A program made the position numbers and the translations under genes. Source: Candidatus Merdivivens pullicola (GTDB lineage Bacteria; Bacteroidota; Bacteroidia; Bacteroidales; UBA932). Taken from it: 64,000 nucleotides of DNA. This document shows positions 1 to 11,800 of this stretch, one piece after another. Each line of letters begins with the position of its first letter. Position 1 is the stretch's first letter. The DNA lies in contig JADIMA010000036.1 of assembly GCA_017694945.1 (NCBI GenBank), positions 19,179-83,178 of the forward strand, written 5' to 3'. The notes below the pieces were generated by a model that was not told the origin of the DNA, did no database searches, and worked only from the letters and a program-made list of their open reading frames with translations.

Positions 1-1
1 G

Positions 2-76
2 AAGGAACTGTATCATATTTGCGGAAGCGATATCGAGGGCATATATGCAGTATTGCAGAAAAATTTTAAAAAATAA
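2..76 (+). CDS. 3' end of a truncated upstream ORF (..KELYHICGSDIEGIYAVLQKNFKK*), product unknown
   Basis: Open frame from window edge to TAA at 74-76; another frame is also open, so assignment is weak. Confidence 0.3.
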   Translation, partial: KELYHICGSDIEGIYAVLQKNFKK

Positions 77-86
77 TCAGAATAAT

Positions 87-117
87 TTTGCAAATATGAA
101 AAAAGGTCTTACCTTTG
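87..117 (+). promoter_or_regulatory. Bacteroidetes-type promoter for the tRNA-tuf operon (TTTG-N19-TACCTTTG)
   Basis: TTTG 87-90 and TACCTTTG 110-117, 19-nt spacer, about 50 nt upstream of first tRNA. Confidence 0.75.
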
Positions 118-165
118 CAATCCCTAAGCGGAAATCCTTTTAGGGGCACTGAGAATTGAAATGTT

Positions 166-242
166 GCCGGTGTAGCTCAGTTGGCCAGAGCAGCTGATTT
201 GTAATCAGCTGGTCGGGGGTTCGAATCCCTCCACCGGCTCCA
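166..242 (+). tRNA. tRNA-Thr (anticodon TGT)
   Basis: GCCGGTG/CACCGGC acceptor stem, CTGATTTGTAATCAG anticodon arm, GGTTCGAAT T-loop, CCA follows. Confidence 0.95.
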
Positions 243-265
243 GATGTTTGATATTTTGTAAATAG

Positions 266-348
266 GGGGAGATACCAAAGTGGCCAACTGGGGCAGACTG
301 TAAATCTGCTGGCTTATGCCTTCGTAAGTTCGAATCTTGCTCTCCCCA
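266..348 (+). tRNA. tRNA-Tyr (anticodon GTA), long variable arm
   Basis: GGGGAGA/TCTCCCC acceptor, CAGACTGTAAATCTG anticodon arm, class II variable arm. Confidence 0.95.
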
Positions 349-363
349 CTTTTTTTATGTAAT

Positions 364-436
364 GCGGAAGTAGCTCAGTCGGTAGAGCATCAGCCTTCCA
401 AGCTGAGGGTCGCGGGTTCGAACCTCGTCTTCCGCT
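364..436 (+). tRNA. tRNA-Gly (anticodon TCC)
   Basis: GCGGAAG/CTTCCGC acceptor, CAGCCTTCCAAGCTG anticodon arm. Confidence 0.95.
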
Positions 437-447
437 CTAAGACAAAA

Positions 448-519
448 GCCAGTGTAGCTCAGGGGTAGAGCGCTTCCTTGGTAAGGAAGAGGTCATGAGT
501 TCAAATCTCATCACCGGCT
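448..519 (+). tRNA. tRNA-Thr (anticodon GGT)
   Basis: CTTCCTTGGTAAGGAAG anticodon arm, AGTTCAAAT T-loop; acceptor stem has one A4:C69 mismatch. Confidence 0.9.
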
Positions 520-569
520 CTATGTTACTTTAAGGTATGCATATTTACTCAATAAAATAATAGGAAATT

Positions 570-1757
570 ATGGCAAAAGAGACTTTTAAAAGAGACAAAC
601 CGCATGTCAACATCGGTACTATCGGACACGTTGACCACGGTAAGACAACATTGACGGCTGCCATTACTACCGTTTTGGCGCGTCAGGGCCTTTCAGAGGT
701 TCGCTCCTTCGATTCAATTGACAACGCTCCTGAAGAGAAAGAGCGTGGTATTACTATCAACACCGCTCACGTAGAGTATCAGACTGCAAAGCGTCACTAT
801 GCTCACGTTGACTGCCCGGGCCACGCTGACTATGTGAAGAACATGGTTACAGGTGCTGCTCAGATGGACGGTGCGATCTTGGTTGTTGCTGCTACTGACG
901 GCCCTATGCCTCAGACCCGTGAGCACATCCTTCTCGCTCGCCAGGTGAACGTTCCTAAGATCGTCGTTTTCCTTAACAAGTGCGACCTCGTTGATGATGA
1001 GGAAATGCTCGAACTTGTTGAGATGGAAGTTCGCGACCTTCTTTCATTCTATGATTTCGATGGTGAAAATGCTCCTGTTATCCGTGGTTCCGCTCTTGGA
1101 GCACTCAACGGTGATCCTGCTTACGAGGCAAAGGTTATGGAACTCATGGACGCAGTAGATGAATATATTCCACTTCCTCCACGTGACAACGAGAAACCGT
1201 TCCTTATGCCAATCGAGGACATCTTCTCAATCACAGGCCGTGGTACCGTTGCTACCGGACGTATTGAAACAGGTATCGTTCGTACAGGTGACGAAGTGCA
1301 GATCGTAGGTCTCGGTGAAGAGCCTAAGAAGTCTGTCGTTACCGGTGTCGAGATGTTCCGTAAGATTCTTGACGAAGGTGAAGCCGGTGATAACGTAGGT
1401 CTGCTTCTCCGTGGTATCGACAAGAAAGAAATCAAGAGGGGACAGGTTATCGCACATCCGGGTACTATCACTCCTCACACTTGCTTCCAGGCTGAAATTT
1501 ATGTCCTGAAGAAAGAAGAGGGCGGACGTCATACACCATTCCACAACAAGTATCGTCCTCAGTTCTTTATCCGTACATTGGATATCACTGGCGAGATTAC
1601 ACTTCCGGAAGGTGTTGACATGGTGATGCCGGGCGATAACGTAACTATCACTGTTACTCTTATCTATCCGGTGGCTATCAACGAAGGTCTCCGTTTCGCT
1701 ATCCGCGAAGGTGGACGTACAGTTGGTGCAGGACAGGTTACCAAGATTCTTGAGTAA
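570..1757 (+). CDS. tuf: Elongation factor Tu
   Basis: 395 aa; [26 protein letters not shown] motifs. Confidence 0.99.
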   Translation: MAKETFKRDKPHVNIGTIGHVDHGKTTLTAAITTVLARQGLSEVRSFDSIDNAPEEKERGITINTAHVEYQTAKRHYAHVDCPGHADYVKNMVTGAAQMDGAILVVAATDGPMPQTREHILLARQVNVPKIVVFLNKCDLVDDEEMLELVEMEVRDLLSFYDFDGENAPVIRGSALGALNGDPAYEAKVMELMDAVDEYIPLPPRDNEKPFLMPIEDIFSITGRGTVATGRIETGIVRTGDEVQIVGLGEEPKKSVVTGVEMFRKILDEGEAGDNVGLLLRGIDKKEIKRGQVIAHPGTITPHTCFQAEIYVLKKEEGGRHTPFHNKYRPQFFIRTLDITGEITLPEGVDMVMPGDNVTITVTLIYPVAINEGLRFAIREGGRTVGAGQVTKILE

Positions 1758-1773
1758 TTTTGCATACAATGAT

Positions 1774-1810
1774 TTGAGGGAGGTTCTTTGCGACCTCTCT
1801 CAAATTTAAC
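1774..1810 (+). terminator. Hairpin after tuf (terminator or processing stem)
   Basis: TTGAGGGAGGT / ACCTCTCTCAA 11-bp stem. Confidence 0.6.
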
Positions 1811-1816
1811 ACATCA

Positions 1817-1887
1817 AGGGACATAGTTCAAGGGTAGAATAGTGGTCTCCAAAACCATTGATGGGCGTTCGAATCGCTCTGTCCCTG
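1817..1887 (+). tRNA. tRNA-Trp (anticodon CCA)
   Basis: AGGGACA/TGTCCCT acceptor, GTGGTCTCCAAAACCAT anticodon arm. Confidence 0.95.
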
Positions 1888-1972
1888 CAATATGCCATAG
1901 GTTACGCTACGGTAATGTTAAACGCAGGCAATCTCAACCGCTTCCAATTGATATTGCCAATTGATTGTTAAA

Positions 1973-2161
1973 ATGAGTAAGTTTACTAACTTTTTTAAAG
2001 AGTCTTATAGAGAGTTGACGCAAAAAGTCACTTGGCCGACATGGCAGAAGTTGCAGAGTTCTGCAATCGTAGTCATGGTGGCTTCGGTCATCTTTGCGGT
2101 AGTCATATTTCTGATGGATTTTGCTTTTCAGAACATATTGACTGCAATCTACTCGTTGTAA
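1973..2161 (+). CDS. secE: Preprotein translocase subunit SecE
   Basis: MSKFTNFFKESYRELTQKVTWPTWQ.. plus single TM; upstream of nusG; internal ATG at 1973 preferred. Confidence 0.95.
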   Translation: MSKFTNFFKESYRELTQKVTWPTWQKLQSSAIVVMVASVIFAVVIFLMDFAFQNILTAIYSL

Positions 2162-2184
2162 TCGATTAATTTTCCTTAAGCCTT

Positions 2185-2742
2185 ATGAGTGAGAGTACAA
2201 AGAAATGGTATGTGGTGAGAACGGCAGGCGGAAAGGAGAAGAAGGCCAAAGAGTATCTTGACAAGGAGATACAGCGCAGAGGCCTTCAGAATATGGTGTC
2301 CCAGGTGCTGATACCTACTGAAAAGGTTTATACCATGCGCAATGGCAAGAGGGTCGCTACAGAAAGGATGTTTTATCCGGGCTATATCCTCGTTGAATGC
2401 CATATGACAGGGGAAATACAGCACATGATACGTAATGAGATTCCGAACGTAGCCGGTTTCCTGACAGAAGGCAAGGGTAAAGACAAAGAGCCTATGCCTT
2501 TGCGCGATTCCGAAGTAAACAGGATTCTCGGTCGTGTTGATGAGGCATCCGAGGCTGAAATCGAAACCGTGACGACATTTGAAATTGGAGAAGCGGTTAA
2601 GATTATCGACGGCCCTTTCAGCGGTTTCAATGCTACTGTTGATGAAATACTCGCAGACAGAAGGAAACTTAAGGTAATGGTCATGATTTTCGGACGTAAG
2701 ACATTAATAGAGTTGAATTTTACTCAAGTGACTAAAGAATAG
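2185..2742 (+). CDS. nusG: Transcription termination/antitermination protein NusG
   Basis: [37 protein letters not shown]. Confidence 0.97.
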   Translation: MSESTKKWYVVRTAGGKEKKAKEYLDKEIQRRGLQNMVSQVLIPTEKVYTMRNGKRVATERMFYPGYILVECHMTGEIQHMIRNEIPNVAGFLTEGKGKDKEPMPLRDSEVNRILGRVDEASEAEIETVTTFEIGEAVKIIDGPFSGFNATVDEILADRRKLKVMVMIFGRKTLIELNFTQVTKE

Positions 2743-2750
2743 TTTTTATT

Positions 2751-3197
2751 ATGGCAAAAGAAGTTACTGGATTTATCAAGTTGCAGATTAAAGGCGGTGC
2801 AGCCAATCCTTCTCCTCCAGTAGGACCGGCACTCGGTTCCAAAGGTTTGAACATTATGGATTTCTGCAAACAGTTTAATGCCCGTACTCAGGACAAGGCC
2901 GGAAAGGTTTTGCCAGTGGTCATAACTGTTTACAGCGATAAGTCATTTTCTTTCATCGTAAAGCAGCCGCCTGTAGCAGTTCAGTTGAAAGAGGCTGCAA
3001 AGATAAAGAGCGGTTCTGCAGAGCCTAACCGTAAGAAAGTGGCAACCATTACATGGGAACAGGTACGCGCCATTGCTCAGGACAAACTTCCTGACATGAA
3101 TGCTTTTACTGTAAAGTCAGCAATGAAGATGGTAGCCGGTACGGCGAGAAGTATGGGTATTAACATCGAAGGTGAGTTCCCTTCTGATTTAAACTAG
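2751..3197 (+). CDS. rplK: 50S ribosomal protein L11
   Basis: [36 protein letters not shown]. Confidence 0.99.
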   Translation: MAKEVTGFIKLQIKGGAANPSPPVGPALGSKGLNIMDFCKQFNARTQDKAGKVLPVVITVYSDKSFSFIVKQPPVAVQLKEAAKIKSGSAEPNRKKVATITWEQVRAIAQDKLPDMNAFTVKSAMKMVAGTARSMGINIEGEFPSDLN

Positions 3198-3207
3198 GAA
3201 GTGCGCA

Positions 3208-3909
3208 ATGAGTAAATTGACTAAGAATCAGAAAATCGTACTTGAAAAATATGATAGTGCGAAACTGTACAATATGTCAGAGGCCTGCAAACTGGTCAAA
3301 GATTTGACATATACGAAGTTCGATGCTTCTGTAGAACTCGCTGTCCGCTTGGGCGTGGATCCTCGTAAGGCGAACCAGATGGTGCGTGGCGTTGTGACCC
3401 TTCCTCACGGTACAGGAAAGCAGACAAGGGTACTTGTGCTCTGTACTCCGGATAAAGAGACCGAGGCAAAAGAGGCAGGAGCGGATTATGTAGGTCTTGA
3501 CGAATATATCGATAAGATCAAGGGCGGATGGACAGATATCGATGTGATTATCTGTACTCCTTCAGTCATGCCTAAGGTCGGTCCTATCGGTCGTATCCTC
3601 GGTCCGCGTGGCTTGATGCCTAACCCTAAGACCGGAACTGTTACGATGGATATCGCAGCGGCAGTCAAAGAGGTAAAAGCAGGTAAAATTGATTTCAAGG
3701 TTGACAAGACAGGTATCGTGCATGTAGCCATAGGCAAGGTGTCATTTACACCTGAGCAGATTTATGCAAATGCGCTTGAACTTCTCAACACTATCTTGAA
3801 ACTCAAGCCTCAGGCATTGAAAGGAACTTATATCAAGTCCATTTCGCTTTGCTCTACGATGAGTCCTGGTATTAATATTGATGTTAAAACATTCAGTGCT
3901 GCTGAATAA
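3208..3909 (+). CDS. rplA: 50S ribosomal protein L1
   Basis: L1 signature [18 protein letters not shown]. Confidence 0.99.
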   Translation: MSKLTKNQKIVLEKYDSAKLYNMSEACKLVKDLTYTKFDASVELAVRLGVDPRKANQMVRGVVTLPHGTGKQTRVLVLCTPDKETEAKEAGADYVGLDEYIDKIKGGWTDIDVIICTPSVMPKVGPIGRILGPRGLMPNPKTGTVTMDIAAAVKEVKAGKIDFKVDKTGIVHVAIGKVSFTPEQIYANALELLNTILKLKPQALKGTYIKSISLCSTMSPGINIDVKTFSAAE

Positions 3910-3922
3910 AATGATTTAGGTT

Positions 3923-4444
3923 ATGAAAAAAGAAGTTAAATCACAGATTATCGACATTCTTGCGGCACAGCTCCAGGAGACTCCCAATTTTTATGTTACC
4001 GATGTGACAGGTTTGAATGCTGAGCAGACCACACGTCTCCGTCGTGCTTGCTTCGAAAAGCAGATCAAAATGCTTGTCGTAAAGAACAATTTGTTCCATA
4101 AGGCACTCCAGCGTCAGGAAAACGAAGAGATAAAGAATATTTATCCGTTGTTGAAGGGCAATACTGCCATCCTGTTCTGCATGACTCCGAATGCTCCGGC
4201 TAAACTTATCAAGGAAGTTTCAGCAGAAATCGGCAAGCCGGAACTTAAAGGTGCCTATGTACAGGATTGTGCATATATCGGTGCAGCAAACCTTCAGGTT
4301 CTTGCAGACATCAAGTCACGCGAAGAACTTATCGGAGACATCGTTGCATTGCTCCAGTCTCCTGCTCGCAATGTCATTTCGGCTTTGCAGTCGGCTGGCG
4401 GTAAGCTTGCAGGTATAGTTAAAACCCTTTCAGAAAGAGAATAA
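3923..4444 (+). CDS. rplJ: 50S ribosomal protein L10
   Basis: Position between L1 and L7/L12; L10-like sequence. Confidence 0.97.
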   Translation: MKKEVKSQIIDILAAQLQETPNFYVTDVTGLNAEQTTRLRRACFEKQIKMLVVKNNLFHKALQRQENEEIKNIYPLLKGNTAILFCMTPNAPAKLIKEVSAEIGKPELKGAYVQDCAYIGAANLQVLADIKSREELIGDIVALLQSPARNVISALQSAGGKLAGIVKTLSERE

Positions 4445-4475
4445 TAATTATAAAAACAATTAAATAGGTTAAATT

Positions 4476-4856
4476 ATGGCAGATATTAAAGCATTGGCAG
4501 AGCAGTTGGTAGGACTGACTGTAAAAGAAGTTCAGGAATTGGCACAGATTCTTAAGGACGAGTATGGTATTGAGCCTGCAGCCGCTGCTGTCGCAGTAGC
4601 AGCCGGCCCTGTAGCCGGAGGTGCTGCAGCTGAGGCAGAACAGACAGAGTTCGATGTAACTCTTATTTCAGCCGGTACAGCAAAACTTCAGGTAGTAAAG
4701 GCCGTTAAAGAGATTACTGGTCTCGGACTTAAAGAAGCAAAGGAACTTGTTGACCAGGCTCCTAAGGCTAAACTTAAAGAAAAAGTTTCCAAAGCTGACG
4801 CAGAATCTATCAAAGCTGCTATCGAAGAGGTCGGTGGAGAAGTTGAGATTAAATAA
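4476..4856 (+). CDS. rplL: 50S ribosomal protein L7/L12
   Basis: Ala-rich hinge and [16 protein letters not shown].. Confidence 0.99.
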   Translation: MADIKALAEQLVGLTVKEVQELAQILKDEYGIEPAAAAVAVAAGPVAGGAAAEAEQTEFDVTLISAGTAKLQVVKAVKEITGLGLKEAKELVDQAPKAKLKEKVSKADAESIKAAIEEVGGEVEIK

Positions 4857-4884
4857 CTTTTCCCCTCTCGAAGGGATTTATTCC

Positions 4885-4917
4885 AGGATTAGGGCTTAAA
4901 AGGCTCTAATCCTTTTT
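4885..4917 (+). terminator. Intra-operon terminator/attenuator-like hairpin between rplL and rpoB
   Basis: AGGATTAGGGC-TTAAAA-GGCTCTAATCCT then TTTTT. Confidence 0.65.
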
Positions 4918-4955
4918 GTCGTATAAAGTTTTTATATTCATTCAACAATAAAATA

Positions 4956-7900
4956 ATGTCGCAAAAGACTAACAATCAGCGTATCTCGTTCGCGCTTTCA
5001 AAGTCGCTTCTGGATTATCCGGATTTCCTGGAGGTCCAGTTGAAATCCTTCAAGGATTTCTTCCAGTTGGATACCACTGCTGAAAACAGAAAAAACGAAG
5101 GGCTTTACAAGGTTTTCCAGGAGACTTTTCCTATAACCGATACGAGAAATAATTTTGTACTGGAATTTATTGATTATTTCATTGATCCTCCGCGTTATAC
5201 GATAGAAGAATGTCTCGACAGAGGTTTGACCTACAGCGTTCCGTTGAAGGCAAAACTCAAACTTTACTGTACAGACCAGGAACACGAGGATTTTGATACT
5301 GAAATACAGGATGTTTATCTGGGTACTATCCCTTATATGACTCCTGCAGGTACTTTTGTGATAAACGGATCCGAACGTATAGTCGTATCCCAGTTGCACC
5401 GTTCCCCTGGCGTGTTTTTCGGACAGAGCGTTCATGCCAATGGAACAAAACTGTATTCAGCCCGCATCATCCCTTTCAAGGGGTCGTGGATTGAATTTGC
5501 TACTGACATCAACAATGTCATGTACGCATATATTGACAGGAAAAAGAAGTTGCCGGTTACTACGCTCCTGAGGGCAATAGGCTTCGAGAGCGACAAGGAC
5601 ATCATAAATATTTTCGGTCTCGCCGATGAAGTAGAGGCTACGCGCGAAAACCTTCAGAATTACATGGGGAGGAAACTTGCTGCCAGAGTTCTTACCACAT
5701 GGAATGAGGATTTCGTTGACGAGGATACCGGCGAGGTCGTTTACATAGAAAGGACAAGAGTGGTGGTGGAACGTGAAACCGAAATCACGGAAGAAGTGAT
5801 TGACTCTATTCTTGAGTCCGGCGTAAGCACCATCCTTATTCACAAGGAAGACGCGAATGCGAATGAGTATGCCATCATCCACAACACTCTCCAGAAAGAT
5901 ACATGCAATACAGAGAAGGAAGCAATCAATTATACTTACAAACAATTGCGTAATTCGGAACCGCCTGACGAGGCTACTGCGCGCGATGTGATAGAAAAAC
6001 TCTTCTTCTCTGACAAGAGATATGATTTGGGCGAGGTCGGCCGTTACCGTTTGAACAAGAAGTTGAATCTCAAGACTCCTGAGAACGTAAGGGTACTCAC
6101 CAAAGAAGACATAATCGAGATTATCAAATATCTCATCCAGTTGATAAACTCAAAAGCAATCGTGGATGATATCGACCACTTGAGCAACCGCCGTATAAGG
6201 ACTGTAGGCGAGCAACTTGCAAACCAGTTCAGCGTGGGGCTGGCAAGGATGGCGAGAACAATCCGCGAGCGTATGAACGTAAGGGACAACGAGGTGTTCG
6301 CACCGGTTGATCTTATAAATGCAAAGGCTCTGTCTTCCGTAATCAATTCTTTCTTCGGAACGAGCCAGTTGTCCCAGTTCATGGATCAGACGAACCCTCT
6401 GGCGGAAATGACCCACAAGCGCCGTCTTTCCGCTCTCGGCCCCGGCGGTCTTTCAAGGGACAGGGCCGGATTCGAGGTCAGGGACGTGCACTATACGCAT
6501 TACGGCAGGCTTTGCCCTATTGAAACTCCTGAAGGCCCGAATATCGGACTTATATCTTCCCTCTGCGTTTATGCGCGCATAAATGATCTGGGCTTTATCG
6601 AGACGCCGTACCGCAAGGTAGAGAACGGAGTCGTCGATCTGAGCGATAAAGGATATGTGTATATGAGCGCCGAGGAGGAGGAACATCAGAGGGTCGCGCT
6701 TGCAAACGTAGATATTGATGACGACGGCAATATCCTGACTGAGAGGATACAGTGCCGTGAAGAAGCGGATTTCCCTGTAGTCACGAAAGACGACGTACAA
6801 CTGATGGATGTCGCTCCGAACCAGATCGCTTCGATTGCGGCTTCCCTCATTCCGTTCCTTGAGCATGACGATGCCAACCGTGCGTTGATGGGTTCCAACA
6901 TGATGCGCCAGGCCGTGCCTCTTATCGCTCCGGAAGCTCCGATTGTCGGTACAGGTCTGGAAGCGCGCGTATGCCGTGACTCACGCACTCAGGTCGTTGC
7001 CGAGCGCGGTGGAGAAATCGTATATGTGGACGCCCGTGAAATACATGTCAGGTATGACATGACCGATGAAGAGAAATTCGTTAGTTTCGCTCCGGAAGTG
7101 ACAGTTTACAAACTTCCTATATACCGCAAGACCAACCAGAGCACTTCAATCTTCCTGAAACCTATAGTGCGCAAGGGACAGCGTGTCGAGGCCGGGGACA
7201 TTCTGACAGAAGGCTATGCGACAAGAAACGGGGAACTTGCACTCGGAAGGAACCTCAAGGTTGCGTTCATGCCTTGGAAAGGGTACAACTTTGAGGATGC
7301 TATCGTATTGTCTGAAAGGGTTATCCGTGAAGACATACTTACTTCGATACATGTCGATGAGTATATAATGGAAGTCCGTGATACCAAGCGTGGAATGGAG
7401 GAACTTACTTCCGATATCCCGAATGTCAGCGAGGAAGCGACGAAGGAACTCGATGAAAACGGTATCATAAGGATTGGTGCCAATGTGGAGCCTGGCGACA
7501 TACTTATCGGCAAGACCACGCCTAAGGGCGAGAGCGATCCTTCTCCGGAGGAGAAACTCCTCAGGGCCATTTTCGGTGACAAGGCCGGTGATGTAAAGGA
7601 TGCTTCGTTGAAAGCATCTCCTTCATTGAGCGGTACGATTGTCAACAAGGCACTCTATTCTAAGGTTGCGGCCACTACCGACAAGGACAAGTCGAAGAAA
7701 GACGCCCGCAAGGATGCCAAACTCAAGATTGAACTTGCAGAAGACGCATTCAACCGTAAAGTCGCTCTCCTGCGTGACAAGTTTATCGGAAAACTCAGCG
7801 CGCTGCTGGCCGGCAAGACGATGAATGCCATCTTTGACCTTTACGGCGTAGAGCAGTTGCCTGCCGGAGCAGAAGCCAAGGAAGATTTTCTGTACTCTAT

Positions 7901-8789
7901 CAATTACGAGAACATCGATCCTACGGGATGGACTACGGACGAACATTGCAACGAACTCATAAAGACGCTTATCAACAATTTCGTCATTTCCTATAAAGAG
8001 TATGACGCCGAGTTGAAGAGGCAGAAATACAATATCACCATAGGCGATGAACTTCCAACCGGAATCATGCAGCTGGCAAAAGTGTATGTTGCCAAGAAAC
8101 GTAAAATACGCGTGGGCGACAAAATGGCCGGACGCCACGGAAACAAAGGTATTGTCGCCAAGATAGTACGTGACGAGGATATGCCTTTCCTTTCGGACGG
8201 TACTCCTGTGGATATAGTATTGAACCCTCTCGGCGTGCCATCGCGTATGAACCTCGGACAGATATATGAAACCGTACTCGGTTGGGCCGGCAAGGAACTC
8301 GGGCTTAAATTCAGCACCCCTATTTTCGACGGTGCAAGCCTTGAGGATATCTGCGAATATACTGACAAGGCCGGACTGCCGCGATACGGAAAGACATATT
8401 TGAGGGACGGAGGCACGGGCGACTGGTTCGACCAGCCTGCTACCGTGGGTGTCATTTACATGATCAAACTCGGACACATGGTCGATGACAAGATGCATGC
8501 GCGTTCAATCGGCCCTTATTCGCTCATTACCCAGCAGCCTCTCGGAGGTAAGGCACAGTTCGGCGGCCAGCGTTTCGGAGAAATGGAGGTATGGGCCCTG
8601 GAGGCATTCGGTGCTGCAAACACGCTTCAGGAGATACTTACAGTCAAATCGGACGATGTTACAGGACGTTCAAGGGCTTACGAGGCAATAGTCAAAGGCG
8701 ATCCGATGCCGGCTCCTGGAATACCGGAATCTTTGAACGTATTGCTTCATGAACTCAGGGGACTTGGCTTGAGTGTCAAGCTCCAATAA
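4956..8789 (+). CDS. rpoB: DNA-directed RNA polymerase subunit beta
   Basis: 1277 aa; canonical RpoB motifs ([41 protein letters not shown]). Confidence 0.99.
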   Translation: MSQKTNNQRISFALSKSLLDYPDFLEVQLKSFKDFFQLDTTAENRKNEGLYKVFQETFPITDTRNNFVLEFIDYFIDPPRYTIEECLDRGLTYSVPLKAKLKLYCTDQEHEDFDTEIQDVYLGTIPYMTPAGTFVINGSERIVVSQLHRSPGVFFGQSVHANGTKLYSARIIPFKGSWIEFATDINNVMYAYIDRKKKLPVTTLLRAIGFESDKDIINIFGLADEVEATRENLQNYMGRKLAARVLTTWNEDFVDEDTGEVVYIERTRVVVERETEITEEVIDSILESGVSTILIHKEDANANEYAIIHNTLQKDTCNTEKEAINYTYKQLRNSEPPDEATARDVIEKLFFSDKRYDLGEVGRYRLNKKLNLKTPENVRVLTKEDIIEIIKYLIQLINSKAIVDDIDHLSNRRIRTVGEQLANQFSVGLARMARTIRERMNVRDNEVFAPVDLINAKALSSVINSFFGTSQLSQFMDQTNPLAEMTHKRRLSALGPGGLSRDRAGFEVRDVHYTHYGRLCPIETPEGPNIGLISSLCVYARINDLGFIETPYRKVENGVVDLSDKGYVYMSAEEEEHQRVALANVDIDDDGNILTERIQCREEADFPVVTKDDVQLMDVAPNQIASIAASLIPFLEHDDANRALMGSNMMRQAVPLIAPEAPIVGTGLEARVCRDSRTQVVAERGGEIVYVDAREIHVRYDMTDEEKFVSFAPEVTVYKLPIYRKTNQSTSIFLKPIVRKGQRVEAGDILTEGYATRNGELALGRNLKVAFMPWKGYNFEDAIVLSERVIREDILTSIHVDEYIMEVRDTKRGMEELTSDIPNVSEEATKELDENGIIRIGANVEPGDILIGKTTPKGESDPSPEEKLLRAIFGDKAGDVKDASLKASPSLSGTIVNKALYSKVAATTDKDKSKKDARKDAKLKIELAEDAFNRKVALLRDKFIGKLSALLAGKTMNAIFDLYGVEQLPAGAEAKEDFLYSINYENIDPTGWTTDEHCNELIKTLINNFVISYKEYDAELKRQKYNITIGDELPTGIMQLAKVYVAKKRKIRVGDKMAGRHGNKGIVAKIVRDEDMPFLSDGTPVDIVLNPLGVPSRMNLGQIYETVLGWAGKELGLKFSTPIFDGASLEDICEYTDKAGLPRYGKTYLRDGGTGDWFDQPATVGVIYMIKLGHMVDDKMHARSIGPYSLITQQPLGGKAQFGGQRFGEMEVWALEAFGAANTLQEILTVKSDDVTGRSRAYEAIVKGDPMPAPGIPESLNVLLHELRGLGLSVKLQ

Positions 8790-8832
8790 ATGTGATGTAG
8801 TTGACAATTTTTTAGGAAATCAAGTAAGAGAG

Positions 8833-11800
8833 ATGAAAAAAGACAATAAAATCAAAAGCAATTTCACTCAGATCAGCATCAGTCTGGCATCCCCGGAAGA
8901 AATTTATGAAAGGTCTTCCGGAGAGGTACTGAAGCCTGAAACCGTTAACTACAGGACTTACAAGCCGGAACGTGACGGTCTTTTCTGCGAACGCATATTC
9001 GGACCGACGAAGGATTACGAGTGCCATTGCGGCAAATATAAAAGAATACGCTACCGCGGCATCATCTGCGACCGTTGCGGCGTAGAGGTTACGGAGAAGA
9101 AGGTGCGCCGCGAAAGGATGGGGCATATCAAACTCACCGTCCCCGTCGCACATATCTGGTATTTCCGTTCCAACCCTAACAAGATCGGATACCTTCTCGG
9201 CATTCCTTCTAAAAAACTGGAATCCGTCATATATTATGAGAAATACATAGTAGTCAATGCCGGTGCGGCTTCTGAATACGGAGTTTCCAACGGCGACCTT
9301 CTTTCCGAAGACGAATATCTTGACCTGATGGACAAGTTGCCGGAGGAAAACAGGTCTCTTCCAGAGGAGGATCCGGAAAAGTTCGTCGCCGGAATGGGCG
9401 CGGAAATCATTTATGACATGCTGAAGAAGGTCGATTATGACCAGCTTTCATATGATCTGCGTTACAAGATAGAGACGGAGACATCCCAGCAGAGGAAGGC
9501 CGAGGCGCTCAAACGCCTTAGCGTAATCGAGGCTTTCCGCGAATCAAGGGATGTGAACAGGCCGGAGTGGATGATAATGAAAATCATTCCTGTCATCCCG
9601 CCTGATCTGAGGCCGCTCGTACCTCTCGATGGAGGCCGTTTTGCGACATCCGACCTGAACGACCTTTACAGGAGGGTGATTATCAGAAACAACCGTCTGA
9701 AGAGGCTTATTGAAATCAAGGCGCCTGAAGTAATTCTGAGAAACGAAAAACGTATGCTCCAGGAGGCGGTAGATTCGCTTTTCGACAATTCAAGGAAGTC
9801 CAATGCTGTCAAGACTGAAGCCAACAGGGCCCTCAAGTCTTTGTCCGACAGCCTTAAAGGAAAACAGGGACGTTTCCGTCAGAACCTTCTCGGTAAACGT
9901 GTCGATTATTCTGCCCGTTCTGTAATCGTAGTCGGCCCGGAACTCAAGATGCACGAGTGCGGTCTGCCTAAATTCATGGCGGCTGAACTTTACAAGCCGT
10001 TTATAATCAGAAAATTGATTGAAAGGGGCATTGTAAAGACCGTTAAATCCGCCAAGAAGATAGTCGATAGGAAGGATCCTGTAATCTGGGATATTCTGGA
10101 GAACGTGATGAAAGGTCACCCGGTGTTGTTGAACCGTGCGCCTACGCTTCACAGACTGGGTATCCAGGCTTTCCAGCCGAAACTTATCGAGGGCAAGGCA
10201 ATCCAGTTGCATCCGCTTGCATGTACGGCATTCAACGCCGACTTCGACGGTGACCAGATGGCAGTACACCTTCCTCTCGGAAATGCGGCGGTTCTGGAAG
10301 CGCAGTTGCTCATGCTCGGTTCGCACAATATATTGAATCCGGCAAACGGAGCCCCTATTACCGTGCCTTCGCAGGACATGGTGCTGGGACTTTACTATAT
10401 CACCAAGCCGCGTGCAGGTGCGAAAGGCGAGGGGATGAAGTTCTACGGGCCGGAGGAAGTCATCATAGCGCTCAATGAAAAAGCAGTTGACATGCATGCA
10501 AACATAGAAGTGCGCTATACCGACAAGGACGGAAATACTTCCATGGTGAAGACCACTGTGGGAAGGGTCATATTCAACCAATTGGTTCCTAAGGAAGTAG
10601 GCTATATCAATACCTTGCTTACAAAGAAGAACCTCCGCGATATCATATCCAGCGTCCTCAAGGCTACAAGCGTTGCCCGTACGGCGCAGTTCCTTGACGA
10701 TATAAAGCATCTCGGATATACTATGGCGTTCAAGGGCGGACTTTCATTCAACCTTGGGGACGTAATCATTCCTGATGAGAAGAAAGAACTCGTCGAGAAC
10801 GGATACAAGACCGTGGCCGAAATCATGAACAATTACGGCATGGGTTTCATTACGAACAACGAGCGTTACAACAAGATTATAGACTTGTGGACTACTGTCA
10901 ACAACAAATTGACAAAGATAGTCGAGCAGCGTATTTCCAATGACCAGCAAGGCTTTAATCCTGTGTTCATGATGCTTGACTCGGGAGCCCGTGGATCTAA
11001 AGAGCAGATCCGCCAGCTTTGCGGTATGCGAGGACTTATGGCAAAACCTCAGAAATCAGGTTCGCAGGGTGCGGAAATTATCGAGAACCCGATTCTTTCC
11101 AACTTCAAGGAAGGACTTTCCGTTCTTGAGTATTTCATTTCAACCCACGGCGCCCGCAAAGGTCTTGCCGATACGGCATTGAAAACGGCGGATGCCGGAT
11201 ACCTTACCCGTCGTCTTGTCGATGTCTCCCACGATGTCATCATCAACGAAGAGGACCGCGGTACTCTTAGGGGACTCATCGCCACAGCCGTGAAGAACAA
11301 GGACGAAGTCGTGGAAACGCTCGGTGAAAGGATTCTGGGCCGTACTTCGGTGCATGATATCTATAATCCTCTTACAGGTGATCTTATCATACGAGCCGGT
11401 GAAGAAATCACTGAAGACATCGCGGCGCTTATCGAAACTCTGCCTATCGAGCAGGTGGAAATCCGTTCGGTACTCACCTGCGATTCTCGCAAGGGCGTGT
11501 GCGCGAAGTGCTACGGACGAAACCTTGCTACCGGAAGAATGGTGGAGAAAGGTGAGGTCGTAGGTGTGATTGCGGCGCAGTCCATCGGAGAGCCTGGTAC
11601 CCAGTTGACCCTCCGTACATTCCATGTCGGCGGTACCGCGTCAAGCACGGCTTCCGAAAGCGAAATCATAGCAAAATACGATGGCCGTCTCGAGTTTGAA
11701 GAACTCAGGACGATCAAGAGCAAGGACGGTGACAAGGATCGTGTCATCGTGGTCAGCCGTACTACAGAAGTGCGTGTAATCGATGAGAATACTGGCATAA

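Noticed and set aside
7623-8498. 291-aa antisense ORF opposite rpoB
   Set aside because: Shadow ORF of a highly conserved gene with biased codon usage; no recognisable domain or start signals
9790-10710. 306-aa antisense ORF opposite rpoC
   Set aside because: Shadow ORF; rpoC frame fully explains the sequence
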